In this document: positions 1 to 8,372 of the stretch, in pieces
Numbering within the stretch: the stretch's first letter is position 1
Layout: each line of letters starts with the position of its first letter
Assembly: GCA_964403795.1 (NCBI GenBank)
Contig: CAYOHP010000001.1
Location: 124,001-188,000, forward strand
Reading direction: 5' to 3'
Length of the DNA stretch: 64,000 bases
Origin: CAYOHP01 sp964403795 [NCBI: uncultured bacterium]
GTDB lineage: Bacteria > Muiribacteriota > UBA6191 > CAZXTJ01
The notes under the pieces: model-generated
The model's database searches: none
What the model was told of the DNA's origin: nothing
What the model saw: only the letters and a program-made list of their open reading frames with translations
Program-made: the position numbers and the translations under genes

Positions 1-30
1 CAGGCGGCTGGGTCTCGTGTCAAACTAGGC

Positions 31-42
31 AAAACCGGTTTT
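31..42. promoter_or_regulatory. 12-bp perfect palindrome upstream of parA
   Basis: AAAACCGGTTTT is a perfect inverted repeat in an otherwise GC-rich 110-base leader before parA. Its position would suit an operator for autoregulation by ParA or ParB, but that is inference. It does not match the ParB site consensus, and no parS-like 16-mer was seen elsewhere in the window. Confidence 0.25.
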
Positions 43-110
43 CCGGACGCGCTTTTCGTACGATCTCAACCGTTCGAACTACGGCCCAGGGGAACAAGGG
101 AAGGATGCGG

Positions 111-893
111 ATGACCCGAATTCTGGCGGTCGTGAACCAGAAGGGCGGCGTCGGGAAGACGACGACCACGGTCAACCTGGCGACCTGTCTGGCCGAGGCG
201 GGCCAGGCGGTCCTGCTGGTCGACCTCGATCCCCAGGGCAACGCCACCAGCGGGATGGGTCTGGACCGTCGGACCCTGAAACAGAGCATCTATGACGTCC
301 TGCTCTCGGGCGTACCCGCCCGTCAGGTCATCCTCCCGTCCCACAAGGGTGTCGAGCTGCTCCCTGCCAGCCTCGACCTGGCTGGAGCCGAGATCGAGCT
401 GGTAGGCCTGATGAGCCGCGAAGCGAAGCTCAAGAGAGCCCTGGCCCAGGTCGGCACCGACTACGACTACATCCTGATCGACTGCCCGCCCTCCCTGGGT
501 CTGCTCACCCTGAATGCCCTGACCGCGGCCACCGGATTGGTGATCCCGCTCCAGTGCGAGTACTACGCCCTGGAGGGCCTTGCCCAGCTGCTCCGCACCA
601 TCGATCTGGTCCGCCAGGACCTCAATCCCGGCCTCAAGGTCGAGGGCGTGCTCCTGACCATGCATGACGGCAGGACCAACCTCTCCCGCCAGATCATGGA
701 GGACGTCCGGGCCCACTTCCCGGGTCGGGTCTTCGAGACCGTGATCCCCCGGAACGTGCGTCTCTCCGAGGCGCCGAGCTTCGGGAAGCCGATCACCATC
801 TACGACGCGTCGAGCCCCGGGGCCCGATCCTACGCCAGCCTTTCGCGAGAGGTGATGTCCCTATGTCCCGACCCGCAGTCGGCCGCGGCCTGA
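111..893 (+). CDS. parA: ParA/Soj chromosome-partitioning ATPase
   Basis: Cytoplasmic ParA-family ATPase that works with ParB in chromosome segregation. The deviant Walker A motif QKGGVGKTT lies at about residues 10-18, followed by LVDLDPQGNAT and, near residue 125, LIDCPPSLG. These are the hallmark motifs of the family, and about 260 residues is the normal length for chromosomal ParA. The ATG at 111 is preferred over the ATG at 105 because GGGAAGG then sits about six bases upstream; with the 105 start it would abut the codon. The gene overlaps parB by 31 bases, so the two are translationally coupled. Identification is secure; the start could be two codons earlier. Confidence 0.96.
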   Translation: MTRILAVVNQKGGVGKTTTTVNLATCLAEAGQAVLLVDLDPQGNATSGMGLDRRTLKQSIYDVLLSGVPARQVILPSHKGVELLPASLDLAGAEIELVGLMSREAKLKRALAQVGTDYDYILIDCPPSLGLLTLNALTAATGLVIPLQCEYYALEGLAQLLRTIDLVRQDLNPGLKVEGVLLTMHDGRTNLSRQIMEDVRAHFPGRVFETVIPRNVRLSEAPSFGKPITIYDASSPGARSYASLSREVMSLCPDPQSAAA

Positions 894-1717
894 ACGCGCT
901 TTTCAACTTCCAGCCCAGCCCCCAGGGCGGCGTCCGCGAGATCGACATCGCTTCCGTGCAGCCGAGCCCGGGCCAGCCCCGGCTCGACTTCGCGGCCGAG
1001 TCCCTGGCCGAGCTGGCGGCCTCGATCCAGGCCAACGGAGTGATCCAGCCCCTGGTGGTGCGTCCGATCGGGGAGCAGTACCAGTTGGTCACCGGCGAGC
1101 GTCGGCTAAGAGCCGCTCGCCAGGCGGGCCTGACCCAGGTCCCCGTGGTGGTGCGCCACGATCTCTCGGACCAGGACGTCCTGTTCCTGGGCCTGATCGA
1201 GAACCTCCAGCGTGAGGACCTGAACCCGGTCGAGGAGGCGAAGAGCCTGCACCGGCTCGTGGAAGAGACCAAGCTCACCCACGACGACCTGGCGCGCCGG
1301 ATCGGGAAGAGCCGCACCCACATCACCAACACGCTCCGCCTGCTGCGCCTGCCCGACCCGGTGCTCGAGTGGATGCGGGCCGGCAAGCTCACGGCGGGCC
1401 ATGCCCGGGCGCTCCTCGCCCTCGACCTCCCCGAGCAGATGGTCGAGGTGGCCCGCAGGGTCCTGGCCGAGGGCTGGAACGTCCGCCAGGTGGAACGGTT
1501 CGTCCAGGACTACGTCCGCCAGCGGGACCAGCGCAAGACCGAGAAACCGCCAAAGCTCCGGTCCGCGCTCTCGCGGGAGCTGAAGGACCGGCTCGAGAAG
1601 CACCTCGCCGCCAAGGTCTCCCTGCGCCAGGCCGGTGAGAAGGGGACTCTCAAGATCGAGTACCGGGGGGCGGACGGCCTGCGCCACATCCTGGCCCGGC
1701 TCGGTCTCGATTCCTGA
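863..1717 (+). CDS. parB: ParB/Spo0J chromosome-partitioning protein
   Basis: ParB family CTP-dependent DNA clamp that binds parS and partners ParA. The N-terminal half holds the conserved block VRPIGEQYQLVTGERRLRAA, containing the GERRxRA CTP-binding box, and ENLQREDLNPVEEA. A helix-turn-helix region follows (DDLARRIGKSRTHITNTLRLL), and the C-terminal region is basic, as expected for dimerisation. The length of 284 residues is typical. GAGAGGTG about nine bases upstream supports the ATG at 863. It lies inside the end of parA, and a zinc-ribbon frame follows 26 bases downstream. Confidence 0.96.
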   Translation: MSRPAVGRGLNALFNFQPSPQGGVREIDIASVQPSPGQPRLDFAAESLAELAASIQANGVIQPLVVRPIGEQYQLVTGERRLRAARQAGLTQVPVVVRHDLSDQDVLFLGLIENLQREDLNPVEEAKSLHRLVEETKLTHDDLARRIGKSRTHITNTLRLLRLPDPVLEWMRAGKLTAGHARALLALDLPEQMVEVARRVLAEGWNVRQVERFVQDYVRQRDQRKTEKPPKLRSALSRELKDRLEKHLAAKVSLRQAGEKGTLKIEYRGADGLRHILARLGLDS

Positions 1718-1743
1718 TCCGACACGCGCCCAGGTCCATCCCC

Positions 1744-2025
1744 ATGGCGGAACCGGATCGCACCCTCTACCTGGTGAAGGCCGACGACCGGCTCCATTCG
1801 ACCTGCCGGTGCGCGCAGGGTCTGGCCGGTTTCCCGATCCAGGCCGATTGCCCCTGGTGCGGCTGCGGCTGGCTCTTCACCTGCACCCGTTGTGGCAAAC
1901 CCTTCACCTTCGCCCGCGCCGAGTGGATCCCGGTCGATCTGGAAGCGATCGCCCGCTTGAACCTGGGACTCCTGGATCGGCTCTCCCCCGGCACAAGCCC
2001 CACCCCCGAAGCCATCCACGGTTGA
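1744..2025 (+). CDS. Zinc-ribbon protein, upstream part of a frame interrupted by TGA
   Basis: A 93-residue reading frame rich in cysteine pairs (CRC, CPWCGCGW, CTRCGKPF), which looks like one or two zinc ribbons. It ends at a TGA at 2023-2025, but the same frame stays open after that stop and carries conserved-looking sequence to 2250. I recall homologues in which both parts form one protein of about 165 residues with a tryptophan near the position of this stop. If so, a TGG-to-TGA change has split the gene. That recollection is unverified here. The alternative is two coupled small genes. Function is unknown; it probably shares the parAB transcript. Confidence 0.7.
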   Translation: MAEPDRTLYLVKADDRLHSTCRCAQGLAGFPIQADCPWCGCGWLFTCTRCGKPFTFARAEWIPVDLEAIARLNLGLLDRLSPGTSPTPEAIHG

Positions 2026-2034
2026 GTCGAGCGG

Positions 2035-2250
2035 ATGCGACTCCTGCTCGAACACCTGAAGCCCGGCCGCGAGTACGTCTATCTCGACGGGGCCTTCCTC
2101 CCGGCCCATGCGGACGAGGTCCGTCTCGAAGGCTGGTTCGCCCGCCACGAACTCTCGGGGATCCCCCAGGTCCAGGCTCTGGAGGACCCGCAGGTCCTCC
2201 ACTCGACGCTGCTGGACCCCGACTACTGGCAAGCACGGGCGATCGGGTAG
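2035..2250 (+). CDS. Downstream part of the TGA-interrupted zinc-ribbon gene, or a separate small protein
   Basis: A 71-residue frame in the same register as the preceding zinc-ribbon frame, separated from it only by the TGA and three codons. It contains YVYLDGAFLPAHADEV and a GWFARHEL segment and ends in DYWQARAIG. There is no convincing Shine-Dalgarno sequence before the ATG at 2035, which favours it being the C-terminal part of one longer protein, although translational restart is possible. Its last 28 bases overlap the 3' end of the convergent minus-strand gene. No function recognised. Confidence 0.55.
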   Translation: MRLLLEHLKPGREYVYLDGAFLPAHADEVRLEGWFARHELSGIPQVQALEDPQVLHSTLLDPDYWQARAIG

Positions 2251-5045
2251 GAACCGGGGCCCCCGGCTACTGCCCGAGTGCACCGCCCTGGGAGGCGCCG
2301 CTCGTCCCACTCCCGGGCTGGACCGCCCCGCCCACGGCGCGGGCCTCGGGCGATCGCCCCGGTTTCGGATCGGCCACGATCCCCCGGGGCATCGGCAGGC
2401 GTCTCGCCGGCCGCCCGGTAGTAGCCCTCCAGGGCCTTGGCCCACATGGTCCGGGCCGCGGCCAGGGTCTCCGCCAGGTCGAACCCTCGTCCCAGGACCC
2501 CGGCCATCTCGTCCCGGACCACCACCTGTTGGGCGACCTCCTGGTCGGAGCGGGTGCGGTGCACGTTGAGCACGCTGAGGAAGCCGTCGGGGAAGCGCTG
2601 TCCGGCACTCCTCCGCATCTCGTCGACCTTGGTGTCCTCCCCCACCCGCAGATCCTCCAGGGCCCGGACCGCCTCGGCCGACCGGTGGTACTGCATCCAG
2701 AGGATCCGCACCGCCTCGTCGAGCTCGCCGCTCCGGACCATGGCGGGCAGGGTCGTGGTGTCCCGCACCGACCGGCCGTTCGGGATCTCCCGCACCACCG
2801 AGGAGGTCTGGGCCACCAGGTCCGGGAGCATGTCGACGTTGCGCCAGCCCGAGACGTTGGACTGGAAGGCACCGGTGTTGGCTCCGTGGAAGACCACCCG
2901 GTGCACATAGCCATGGCGGATGTACTTCCCGAAGTCGCTGTCGTTGACGGAAGGCCGGAAGATCCGCGGCATGGCGTAGTAGAGCCTCTCGGCCAACTGT
3001 GCGTCTCGCGCCATCACCTTGCGGTGCAGACGGGCCCGCTCGTCCATCATCCCGTCGTCGCCCAGGGCGTAGATGGCGGCCCGGATCAGGGCGGCCCGGA
3101 TCTCCTGGTACCCGGCCTCGAGGTGGGCATGGTCCTCCTTGGCCTTGCCCAGGAAGAGATCGAGACCACCCGAGGCCTTCTTGACCAGCAGCGAAACCGC
3201 CTGGGCATGTTCCAGGGCCGCCTGGTGGCTGGCCGCGTCCACCCCGCCGGGCCGGGTCGGATCCGAGGACGAGGAGAAGATCCTGCCCACCCGATCCACC
3301 GCGCCCCCGACCAGTCCCGGCTGCACCAGCCGTTCCTGGACCATGCCCAGGTACTCCTGGCGGAGGCCCGCGGGATCGAACCGGGAGGCCCGGAACTCGA
3401 GCACCAGGACCCGGACCCCGGTGGCCGCCCCCAGCACCGCGGCGGGGACCAGGAAGGGATTCAGGCTGACCGCGCCGGCCGCGGCCCCGGCCACCACCAT
3501 GGCGGCTCCCTCGGCCAGCAGGAGCGCATAGTCCATCCGATCGGGATCGAGCGCCTCGAGGAGCACCCGGACCCCACCCCGGTCGAAGTAGCGCTCCGAG
3601 AGCCCATTCAGGTACCGGCCGCGCTCGGTGTCCAGCGCCCCCAGGAGCCGACCCCGGGTCTCGCGGGCCGAGTCCTCGTCGGCGTTGGTGACGAGCACGT
3701 TCAAGGTGCCGTCGGCCACGAACAGGCCCACGATCCCGGCCACCTCGCCCAAGGCTCTCCCGCCCCACCGGAACACCTGCTTGCCGGCGGCCACCCCGGC
3801 CTTGGAGAGGCTGGCGCTGGCCGCCTGCAGGGGCATGGCGCCGAGCAGGAAGGCCCCGAAGGCGGTCAGCGCTTCCGGGGAAAAGGCCTCTTCGGCAGCC
3901 TTGGCGAAGAGTTCGTCCCCGGAGAGACCCGGCTCGTTGGACATCAGGCGGACCAAGGTGAAGACGTAGACGGTGGCGAAGAAATTGGCGTGTTGGACCA
4001 GGGCCGGTCCGCCGGCCACCCGTCCCAGCTCGGCCCGGAATCGGACCTCGAAGCGACGCAGCCGGTCACGGGTGGCCCGGGCCAGCGAAGCGATCCGGGC
4101 CCGGGTGTCGGCCCGTTCCGGGGGAGGCGATTCGGCGCCGGCCGCGGATCCGCCCTGGGCCCGACTGGCGACCCGGAGCGCACCCTGGCCGTCCATCGAC
4201 AGGGTCCCGAGCGGTCGGGACGCCGCCGGACCCTGGGCCGAGGCCTGGCGCGCCTCGACCTGGTAGACCGGCGCCTCGCGGGGCGAATTCGGGTCCAGGC
4301 TCACGAAGACCTTCTCGCCGGGGCGGAGTCCGAACTCGGAGGCCCGGGCATGCACGGCCTCGAGCACGGTCCCGTGCTGGGCCACCTTCTTCCCGAGCTC
4401 GTGGACGTCGAGTCCCTCGGCCCGGCCGAGGTTGATCTGGTTGCCGTACCCGGTGCCGTCGAAGAGCTTGAGGTCCCGGGTCGTCGGATCCATCAGGCCC
4501 TTCAGGCTGGCCTTGGTCTCACCGTTCACGCAGGCGAAGTAGTTGATCCCGCTGGCGTTGTTGGAGCGGATCAGCACCACGTCCACGCCGTTCTGGTAGA
4601 GGGTGTGGAAGACCAGCTTCGAGATGGGGTTGTTGAAGTTGATCTCGACGGTGGCCATGCGCACCTTGCGGAGCCCGCCAGCGTCGCTTTGGACCACCGT
4701 CTCGCGGATCGCCATCGACTGCACCAGCTCGCCAGGCCGGCGCACCACGTTGCCGCCCCGGGACTCGGCCCAGCGCTTCAACTCGAGGATCTCCCGCACC
4801 AGCGCCTCGGTCCGCCGGGCCGCCCTCTCGATCATGAGGTTCCGGCCCCGCAACTCCTGGATCAACTCGGGCACCCGATCGAGCGGGATCCGGGGATCCG
4901 CCCGGTTCATCCACCCTTTCTCCATGGCGAGGTTGGTGAGCTCGGCGAGGAAGCGCTTGCCCTCCCTCACCTGGGAGGCGGGGTCCGAGACCTCCCGGTT
5001 CAGCCCCTCGATGATCCCCTCCATGGTCTGGGGAGCGGTATCCAC
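2223..5045 (-). CDS. Large uncharacterised protein, downstream fragment of a TAG-interrupted gene
   Basis: A 940-residue frame starting at a GTG, continuous in register with the exported frame at 5241-5753. Between them lie a TAG (5241-5243) and 65 codons that keep the same protein-like composition, so the ancestral product would be about 1,175 residues. Coiled, charged helices occupy the first 150 residues. Two hydrophobic stretches follow in the middle (around LTAFGAFLLGAMPLQA and AAMVVAGAAAGAVSL), then a long helical domain containing YYAMPRIFRP and YVHRVVFHGANTGAF. The last 55 residues are arginine- and glycine-rich and look unlike the rest, so the 3' end may also be disturbed. No family recognised. 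Start uncertain. Confidence 0.6.
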   Translation of the reverse strand: MDTAPQTMEGIIEGLNREVSDPASQVREGKRFLAELTNLAMEKGWMNRADPRIPLDRVPELIQELRGRNLMIERAARRTEALVREILELKRWAESRGGNVVRRPGELVQSMAIRETVVQSDAGGLRKVRMATVEINFNNPISKLVFHTLYQNGVDVVLIRSNNASGINYFACVNGETKASLKGLMDPTTRDLKLFDGTGYGNQINLGRAEGLDVHELGKKVAQHGTVLEAVHARASEFGLRPGEKVFVSLDPNSPREAPVYQVEARQASAQGPAASRPLGTLSMDGQGALRVASRAQGGSAAGAESPPPERADTRARIASLARATRDRLRRFEVRFRAELGRVAGGPALVQHANFFATVYVFTLVRLMSNEPGLSGDELFAKAAEEAFSPEALTAFGAFLLGAMPLQAASASLSKAGVAAGKQVFRWGGRALGEVAGIVGLFVADGTLNVLVTNADEDSARETRGRLLGALDTERGRYLNGLSERYFDRGGVRVLLEALDPDRMDYALLLAEGAAMVVAGAAAGAVSLNPFLVPAAVLGAATGVRVLVLEFRASRFDPAGLRQEYLGMVQERLVQPGLVGGAVDRVGRIFSSSSDPTRPGGVDAASHQAALEHAQAVSLLVKKASGGLDLFLGKAKEDHAHLEAGYQEIRAALIRAAIYALGDDGMMDERARLHRKVMARDAQLAERLYYAMPRIFRPSVNDSDFGKYIRHGYVHRVVFHGANTGAFQSNVSGWRNVDMLPDLVAQTSSVVREIPNGRSVRDTTTLPAMVRSGELDEAVRILWMQYHRSAEAVRALEDLRVGEDTKVDEMRRSAGQRFPDGFLSVLNVHRTRSDQEVAQQVVVRDEMAGVLGRGFDLAETLAAARTMWAKALEGYYRAAGETPADAPGDRGRSETGAIARGPRRGRGGPAREWDERRLPGRCTRAVAGGPGSYPIARACQ

Positions 5046-5240
5046 CGGTCGCCCCAGCTTGCCCTGGTCGGCCGCCCGGGCATGGGTGTCGGCCAGGTCC
5101 CGTGAAAGGGGATGGAGCTCCTTGCCGGTCCGGGCCTTCTCGACGATCTCCTCGAGGATCCGGTCCGAGGTCAGCGAGTCGAGGTCCGGGGGCGAGTGGC
5201 TGACGATCCGGATGCGGGTGATCCGCCCCTCGGTGATGCC

Positions 5241-5753
5241 CTACTTCACGTGCTCCACCAGCCGGTCCCGGTGGTCGTAGATCATGTGCCCGGCATTGGC
5301 GTACCCCCCGGCTCCCGAAACCTTGCCGGCGGCGTGGTGGTGGTCGTAGACGATCAACCGCCCCTCGCGGACCACCTCGGGCAGGGGCCCCTCGGTCAGG
5401 GTCGGGGCCTCGATTCCGCCCCGCCCGTCGGGCCGCACCACGTGGCCCCCCACGTCCCCGATCAGGACCATCTCGCCGGGGCGGATCCTCAGGTTCTCGG
5501 CCAGGGTGGAGAGGCCCTCGGCCCCGGACCCCTGGGGCAGCGCCTCGAAGACCACGAAGCCCTGGCCGGGAGTCGCGGTCGCGACCGGGGCCGAACGGGG
5601 GATCTGGGGAGGCCCACTGCCTGCCCCCGTCCCCGTACCGGTGCCCAGGGCCCCGTCGTTCTGGGCCGGCACGGCCACCGCGAACGCGAGCGCCAGGAGC
5701 AGGGCGAGGGGAAGGCGGCCAGCCCGACGCGACACCCGAAGCGAGGAGACCAT
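5241..5753 (-). CDS. Exported N-terminal fragment of the TAG-interrupted large protein
   Basis: A 170-residue frame with a clear signal peptide (basic start, then LPLALLLALAFAVAVPAQ). A Gly/Thr-rich linker and a small domain follow, with GEMVLIGDVGGHVV, LIVYDHHH and MIYDHRDRLVEHVK just before a TAG. Reading through the TAG gives GITEGRITRIRIVSHSPPD and continues in frame into the next large fragment. A CAG-to-TAG change would account for this. The encoded protein was probably one exported protein of about 1,175 residues. Whether the product is now a short secreted protein, a pseudogene remnant or a sequencing artefact cannot be told here. Confidence 0.6.
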   Translation of the reverse strand: MVSSLRVSRRAGRLPLALLLALAFAVAVPAQNDGALGTGTGTGAGSGPPQIPRSAPVATATPGQGFVVFEALPQGSGAEGLSTLAENLRIRPGEMVLIGDVGGHVVRPDGRGGIEAPTLTEGPLPEVVREGRLIVYDHHHAAGKVSGAGGYANAGHMIYDHRDRLVEHVK

Positions 5754-5886
5754 CCACCCGTCCGTCCCGGTGGGCGCGGCGGGACCCCGACCACCGATTC
5801 CTGCCTACCGCCCGGCGGGGCCCCGGGTTGCATGTCCCCCCTCGACCCGGGCCCCGCCAGGGTCGACCCGGGGCACACTGGGTCCG

Positions 5887-7101
5887 ATGCAAGGTCCTCG
5901 GATCGCGCCCCTTCTCCTGGCCACGCTCTTCGCCCTGTTCCTGGCACCCGCTTCCCCGATTCGCGGCGAGGACGAGCGCCCCCGGCGGATCTTCGTCCGC
6001 GACCCGTTCGACGTGGGCGACGACAAGGACCCCCGTCCCCTCGGCAAGCGGGTCCCGGTCCTCTTCGTCCACGGGATGTCCAAGGACTACCTGGCGGTCT
6101 CGAAGACCATCGATCTGGCCTTCAGCGCCCTGCACGGCAAGCTCGCCAAGCTCGACGAACGGGGCCAGGAGCCCTTCCGCACCGTGATGCCCCTCTACTA
6201 CAACTACGCCCCCGACCGGGCCTACCCGGTGCTCGCCAACGAATTGGTCGAGGAGCTGAGGACCCGCTACCCCGCTCCCCATTACATCTTCGTGGTGCAC
6301 AGCGCCGGCGCCCTGCTGGCCCGTCACGCCGCAGCCTCGATCAAGGTCGCGGCGGTGATCGGCATGGCGCCCGCCCACGGGGGCTCCCCCGGCGCCAGCC
6401 TGATGTACGCCAACGAGGCGGCCCGGTCGAAGGTCGGCGACGACCACTACGAGACCCTGGTGGCGACCCGCACGAACCTGGGAGTGCCCGACGAGACGGC
6501 CCGCAGCGTGGTCTGGGAGAACACCGACGGGGTGCTGACGCCGGAGGACCGGAAGCAGTTCGACATCCCGGTGCAGAGCCTCCCCCCCATGACCTATCCC
6601 CGTTACGACCACTACGGGGAACTCACCGAATACCGGGACACCTTCGGAGGTCTCTTCGGAGGAGGGGGCAAGGACTCCTCGCAACGGTGCTGGGCCGTGC
6701 TGGGGGCCTGGTCCCCCAGCTGGGCCCGTTCCGACAGCGTGGTGATCCCCTACCCGGAGCCCGCCGGGACCAAGGCCCCGGCCCCGGTCTGGAGCAAGAC
6801 CTACCCCCAGGTGGCCCATCGGGAGATCTTCCTGGAGGACCGGGTGGTCGACTCGGTCTGGGACCAGATCCAGGAGACGATCGCCCGGGTGGCCCCCGAT
6901 GCCGGCTACGGGGACGAGGTCCGACTGGCGGCCAAGCCCCGTCCCCCCGTCCCCTCGAATCGCCCTTCCAGCTCCGAACCCTCCACGGCCCCGGATCCCG
7001 ACCTGCCCGCCGAGCCCCTCGGCCCGGTCTCCCCGGCCCGAAGGTCCTGGATCTACTCCGATGGCCTCCACCAGCAGGCCGGAACCTGGGTGGCCCGATG
7101 A
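5887..7101 (+). CDS. Exported alpha/beta-hydrolase (lipase-like)
   Basis: A 404-residue protein with a signal peptide (LLLATLFALFLAPASPIRG). The hydrolase core shows VPVLFVHGMSKDY, an oxyanion-region HG, then IFVVHSAGALLARH as the nucleophile elbow. The usual first glycine of GxSxG is replaced, giving VHSAG. A candidate catalytic histidine lies in PQVAHREIFLEDRVVDSVW. The last 80 residues are a proline- and serine-rich tail. The ATG at 5887 is chosen because it starts the signal peptide and follows CACACT by seven bases. Its stop overlaps the start of the next gene (ATGA), so it heads a three-gene operon. Substrate unknown. Confidence 0.8.
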   Translation: MQGPRIAPLLLATLFALFLAPASPIRGEDERPRRIFVRDPFDVGDDKDPRPLGKRVPVLFVHGMSKDYLAVSKTIDLAFSALHGKLAKLDERGQEPFRTVMPLYYNYAPDRAYPVLANELVEELRTRYPAPHYIFVVHSAGALLARHAAASIKVAAVIGMAPAHGGSPGASLMYANEAARSKVGDDHYETLVATRTNLGVPDETARSVVWENTDGVLTPEDRKQFDIPVQSLPPMTYPRYDHYGELTEYRDTFGGLFGGGGKDSSQRCWAVLGAWSPSWARSDSVVIPYPEPAGTKAPAPVWSKTYPQVAHREIFLEDRVVDSVWDQIQETIARVAPDAGYGDEVRLAAKPRPPVPSNRPSSSEPSTAPDPDLPAEPLGPVSPARRSWIYSDGLHQQAGTWVAR

Positions 7102-8372
7102 CCGACGACCCGACTCCCCACCGCCGACTCTCCCGACGGAACTTCGTACGGGGCGGCCTCTCCCTGCTGGCCCTCCCCGGCCTCCCCCGCCTCGCCCTCT
7201 CCGAGGACCGCGCCGACCTCCCCGGCGCCAGGGACCCCAAGGTGGTCCTGGTCCAGTACGGCGGCTGCGTGCGCCGGCGGGAGACGATCCAGGAAGCCGG
7301 GACCACCCTCTCCCACTTCTTCTTCCACAACCTCCTGCCCCAGGGGACGCTCTACACCAGGGCCGAGAACCGGCTCATCACCGGCCATGCCCACGGAAGC
7401 CTCTACCTCTTCAGCGGGCGCTACCACGAGTACCCGGAGGGGCTCTTCACCGAGAAGCACTTCATCCCGGTGGCCCCGACCCTGGGCGAGCTCGCCAGGA
7501 AGCAGCTCGGGCTCGCCGAGCACGAGGTGGTGGTGGTCCACAACGAGCAGCTCGACACCGAGTTCCTGTGGGCGAGCCGCGATCCCGACCACGGTCCCCG
7601 CTACCGTCCCGGCCTGCTCTCGATCTACCGCCTGAGGCGCCGCATCCTCGAGGTCGACGTGCAGAAGACGAGAGCCCAGGTCGAGGCCGGGAGGGTCCAT
7701 CCCGACGAACTCGCCAAGGTCGAGCAGAGCCTCGCCGAGCACCTCGCCAAGAGCTACCGCACCCCCGACGAGGCCTACCTCGACGACGGCCCCGAGATCC
7801 GGGCCTGGTGCGACCGTTTCCTGGCCCACTACGAACCGCCCGGCCAGCGCACCCGCGAAGACCTCGCCCCCAAGGGGTACTGGGAGAGCCTCTACAGCCT
7901 CTACGACCGCCTGCTCCCCCAGGGCGACCCGGGCTGGACCCTGATGGCGCTCCGGGCCCTCCGGGAGCTCAGACCCCGCATCCTCTCGGTCATCTACCGG
8001 GACGTCGACTACGTCCACTGGGGCCTTCCCTACCTCTACCGCAAGGGCATCCAGAACATGGACAAGGGCCTTTGGGAACTCGCCGAGTACCTCGACCACG
8101 ACCCCTACTATCGCGACAACACCTACCTGGTGGTGGTGCCGGAGGCAGGCCGCGACACCAGTCCCGCCAAGCGACTGCCCTTCCAGCACCACAGCCCCGA
8201 CGATCCCGGGGCCCACGAGGTCTTCGTCTACGTGCGCGGCCCGGGAGTGGCGGCGGGCCGGCGCATCGACCGACCCGTCGACCTGGTGGATGTCCTCCCC
8301 ACGATCGGGAAGCTGCTCGGCTTCACCGCGCCCCGGTCCGAGGGGAAGCTGCTCGAGGACCTGCTGGGATGA
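7098..8372 (+). CDS. Tat-exported alkaline-phosphatase-superfamily (sulfatase-like) protein
   Basis: A 424-residue protein with a twin-arginine signal (RRLSRRNFVRGG followed by a hydrophobic run), implying export of a folded, probably metal-bound protein. Superfamily features are KVVLVQYGGCVRRRET in place of the usual N-terminal nucleophile region, DVDYVHWG, VVVPEAGRD and LPFQHHSPDDP as possible metal-ligand segments, and the sulfatase-type C-terminus DLVDVLPTIGKLLGF. The match is distant and the exact substrate (phosphate or sulfate ester) is unknown. It is coupled by ATGA on both sides to the hydrolase and the membrane protein, suggesting one envelope-associated process. Confidence 0.75.
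   Translation: MTDDPTPHRRLSRRNFVRGGLSLLALPGLPRLALSEDRADLPGARDPKVVLVQYGGCVRRRETIQEAGTTLSHFFFHNLLPQGTLYTRAENRLITGHAHGSLYLFSGRYHEYPEGLFTEKHFIPVAPTLGELARKQLGLAEHEVVVVHNEQLDTEFLWASRDPDHGPRYRPGLLSIYRLRRRILEVDVQKTRAQVEAGRVHPDELAKVEQSLAEHLAKSYRTPDEAYLDDGPEIRAWCDRFLAHYEPPGQRTREDLAPKGYWESLYSLYDRLLPQGDPGWTLMALRALRELRPRILSVIYRDVDYVHWGLPYLYRKGIQNMDKGLWELAEYLDHDPYYRDNTYLVVVPEAGRDTSPAKRLPFQHHSPDDPGAHEVFVYVRGPGVAAGRRIDRPVDLVDVLPTIGKLLGFTAPRSEGKLLEDLLG

Noticed and set aside
2023-2025. Selenocysteine at the TGA of the zinc-ribbon gene
   Set aside because: No stem-loop resembling a bacterial SECIS is evident just downstream, and the position looks like Trp in remembered homologues.
2023-5243. Stop-codon recoding in this organism
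   Set aside because: The two interrupted genes use different stops (TGA and TAG), and both codons end many other genes here, for example in the ATGA overlaps and at 58636-58638. A genome-wide recoding does not fit.
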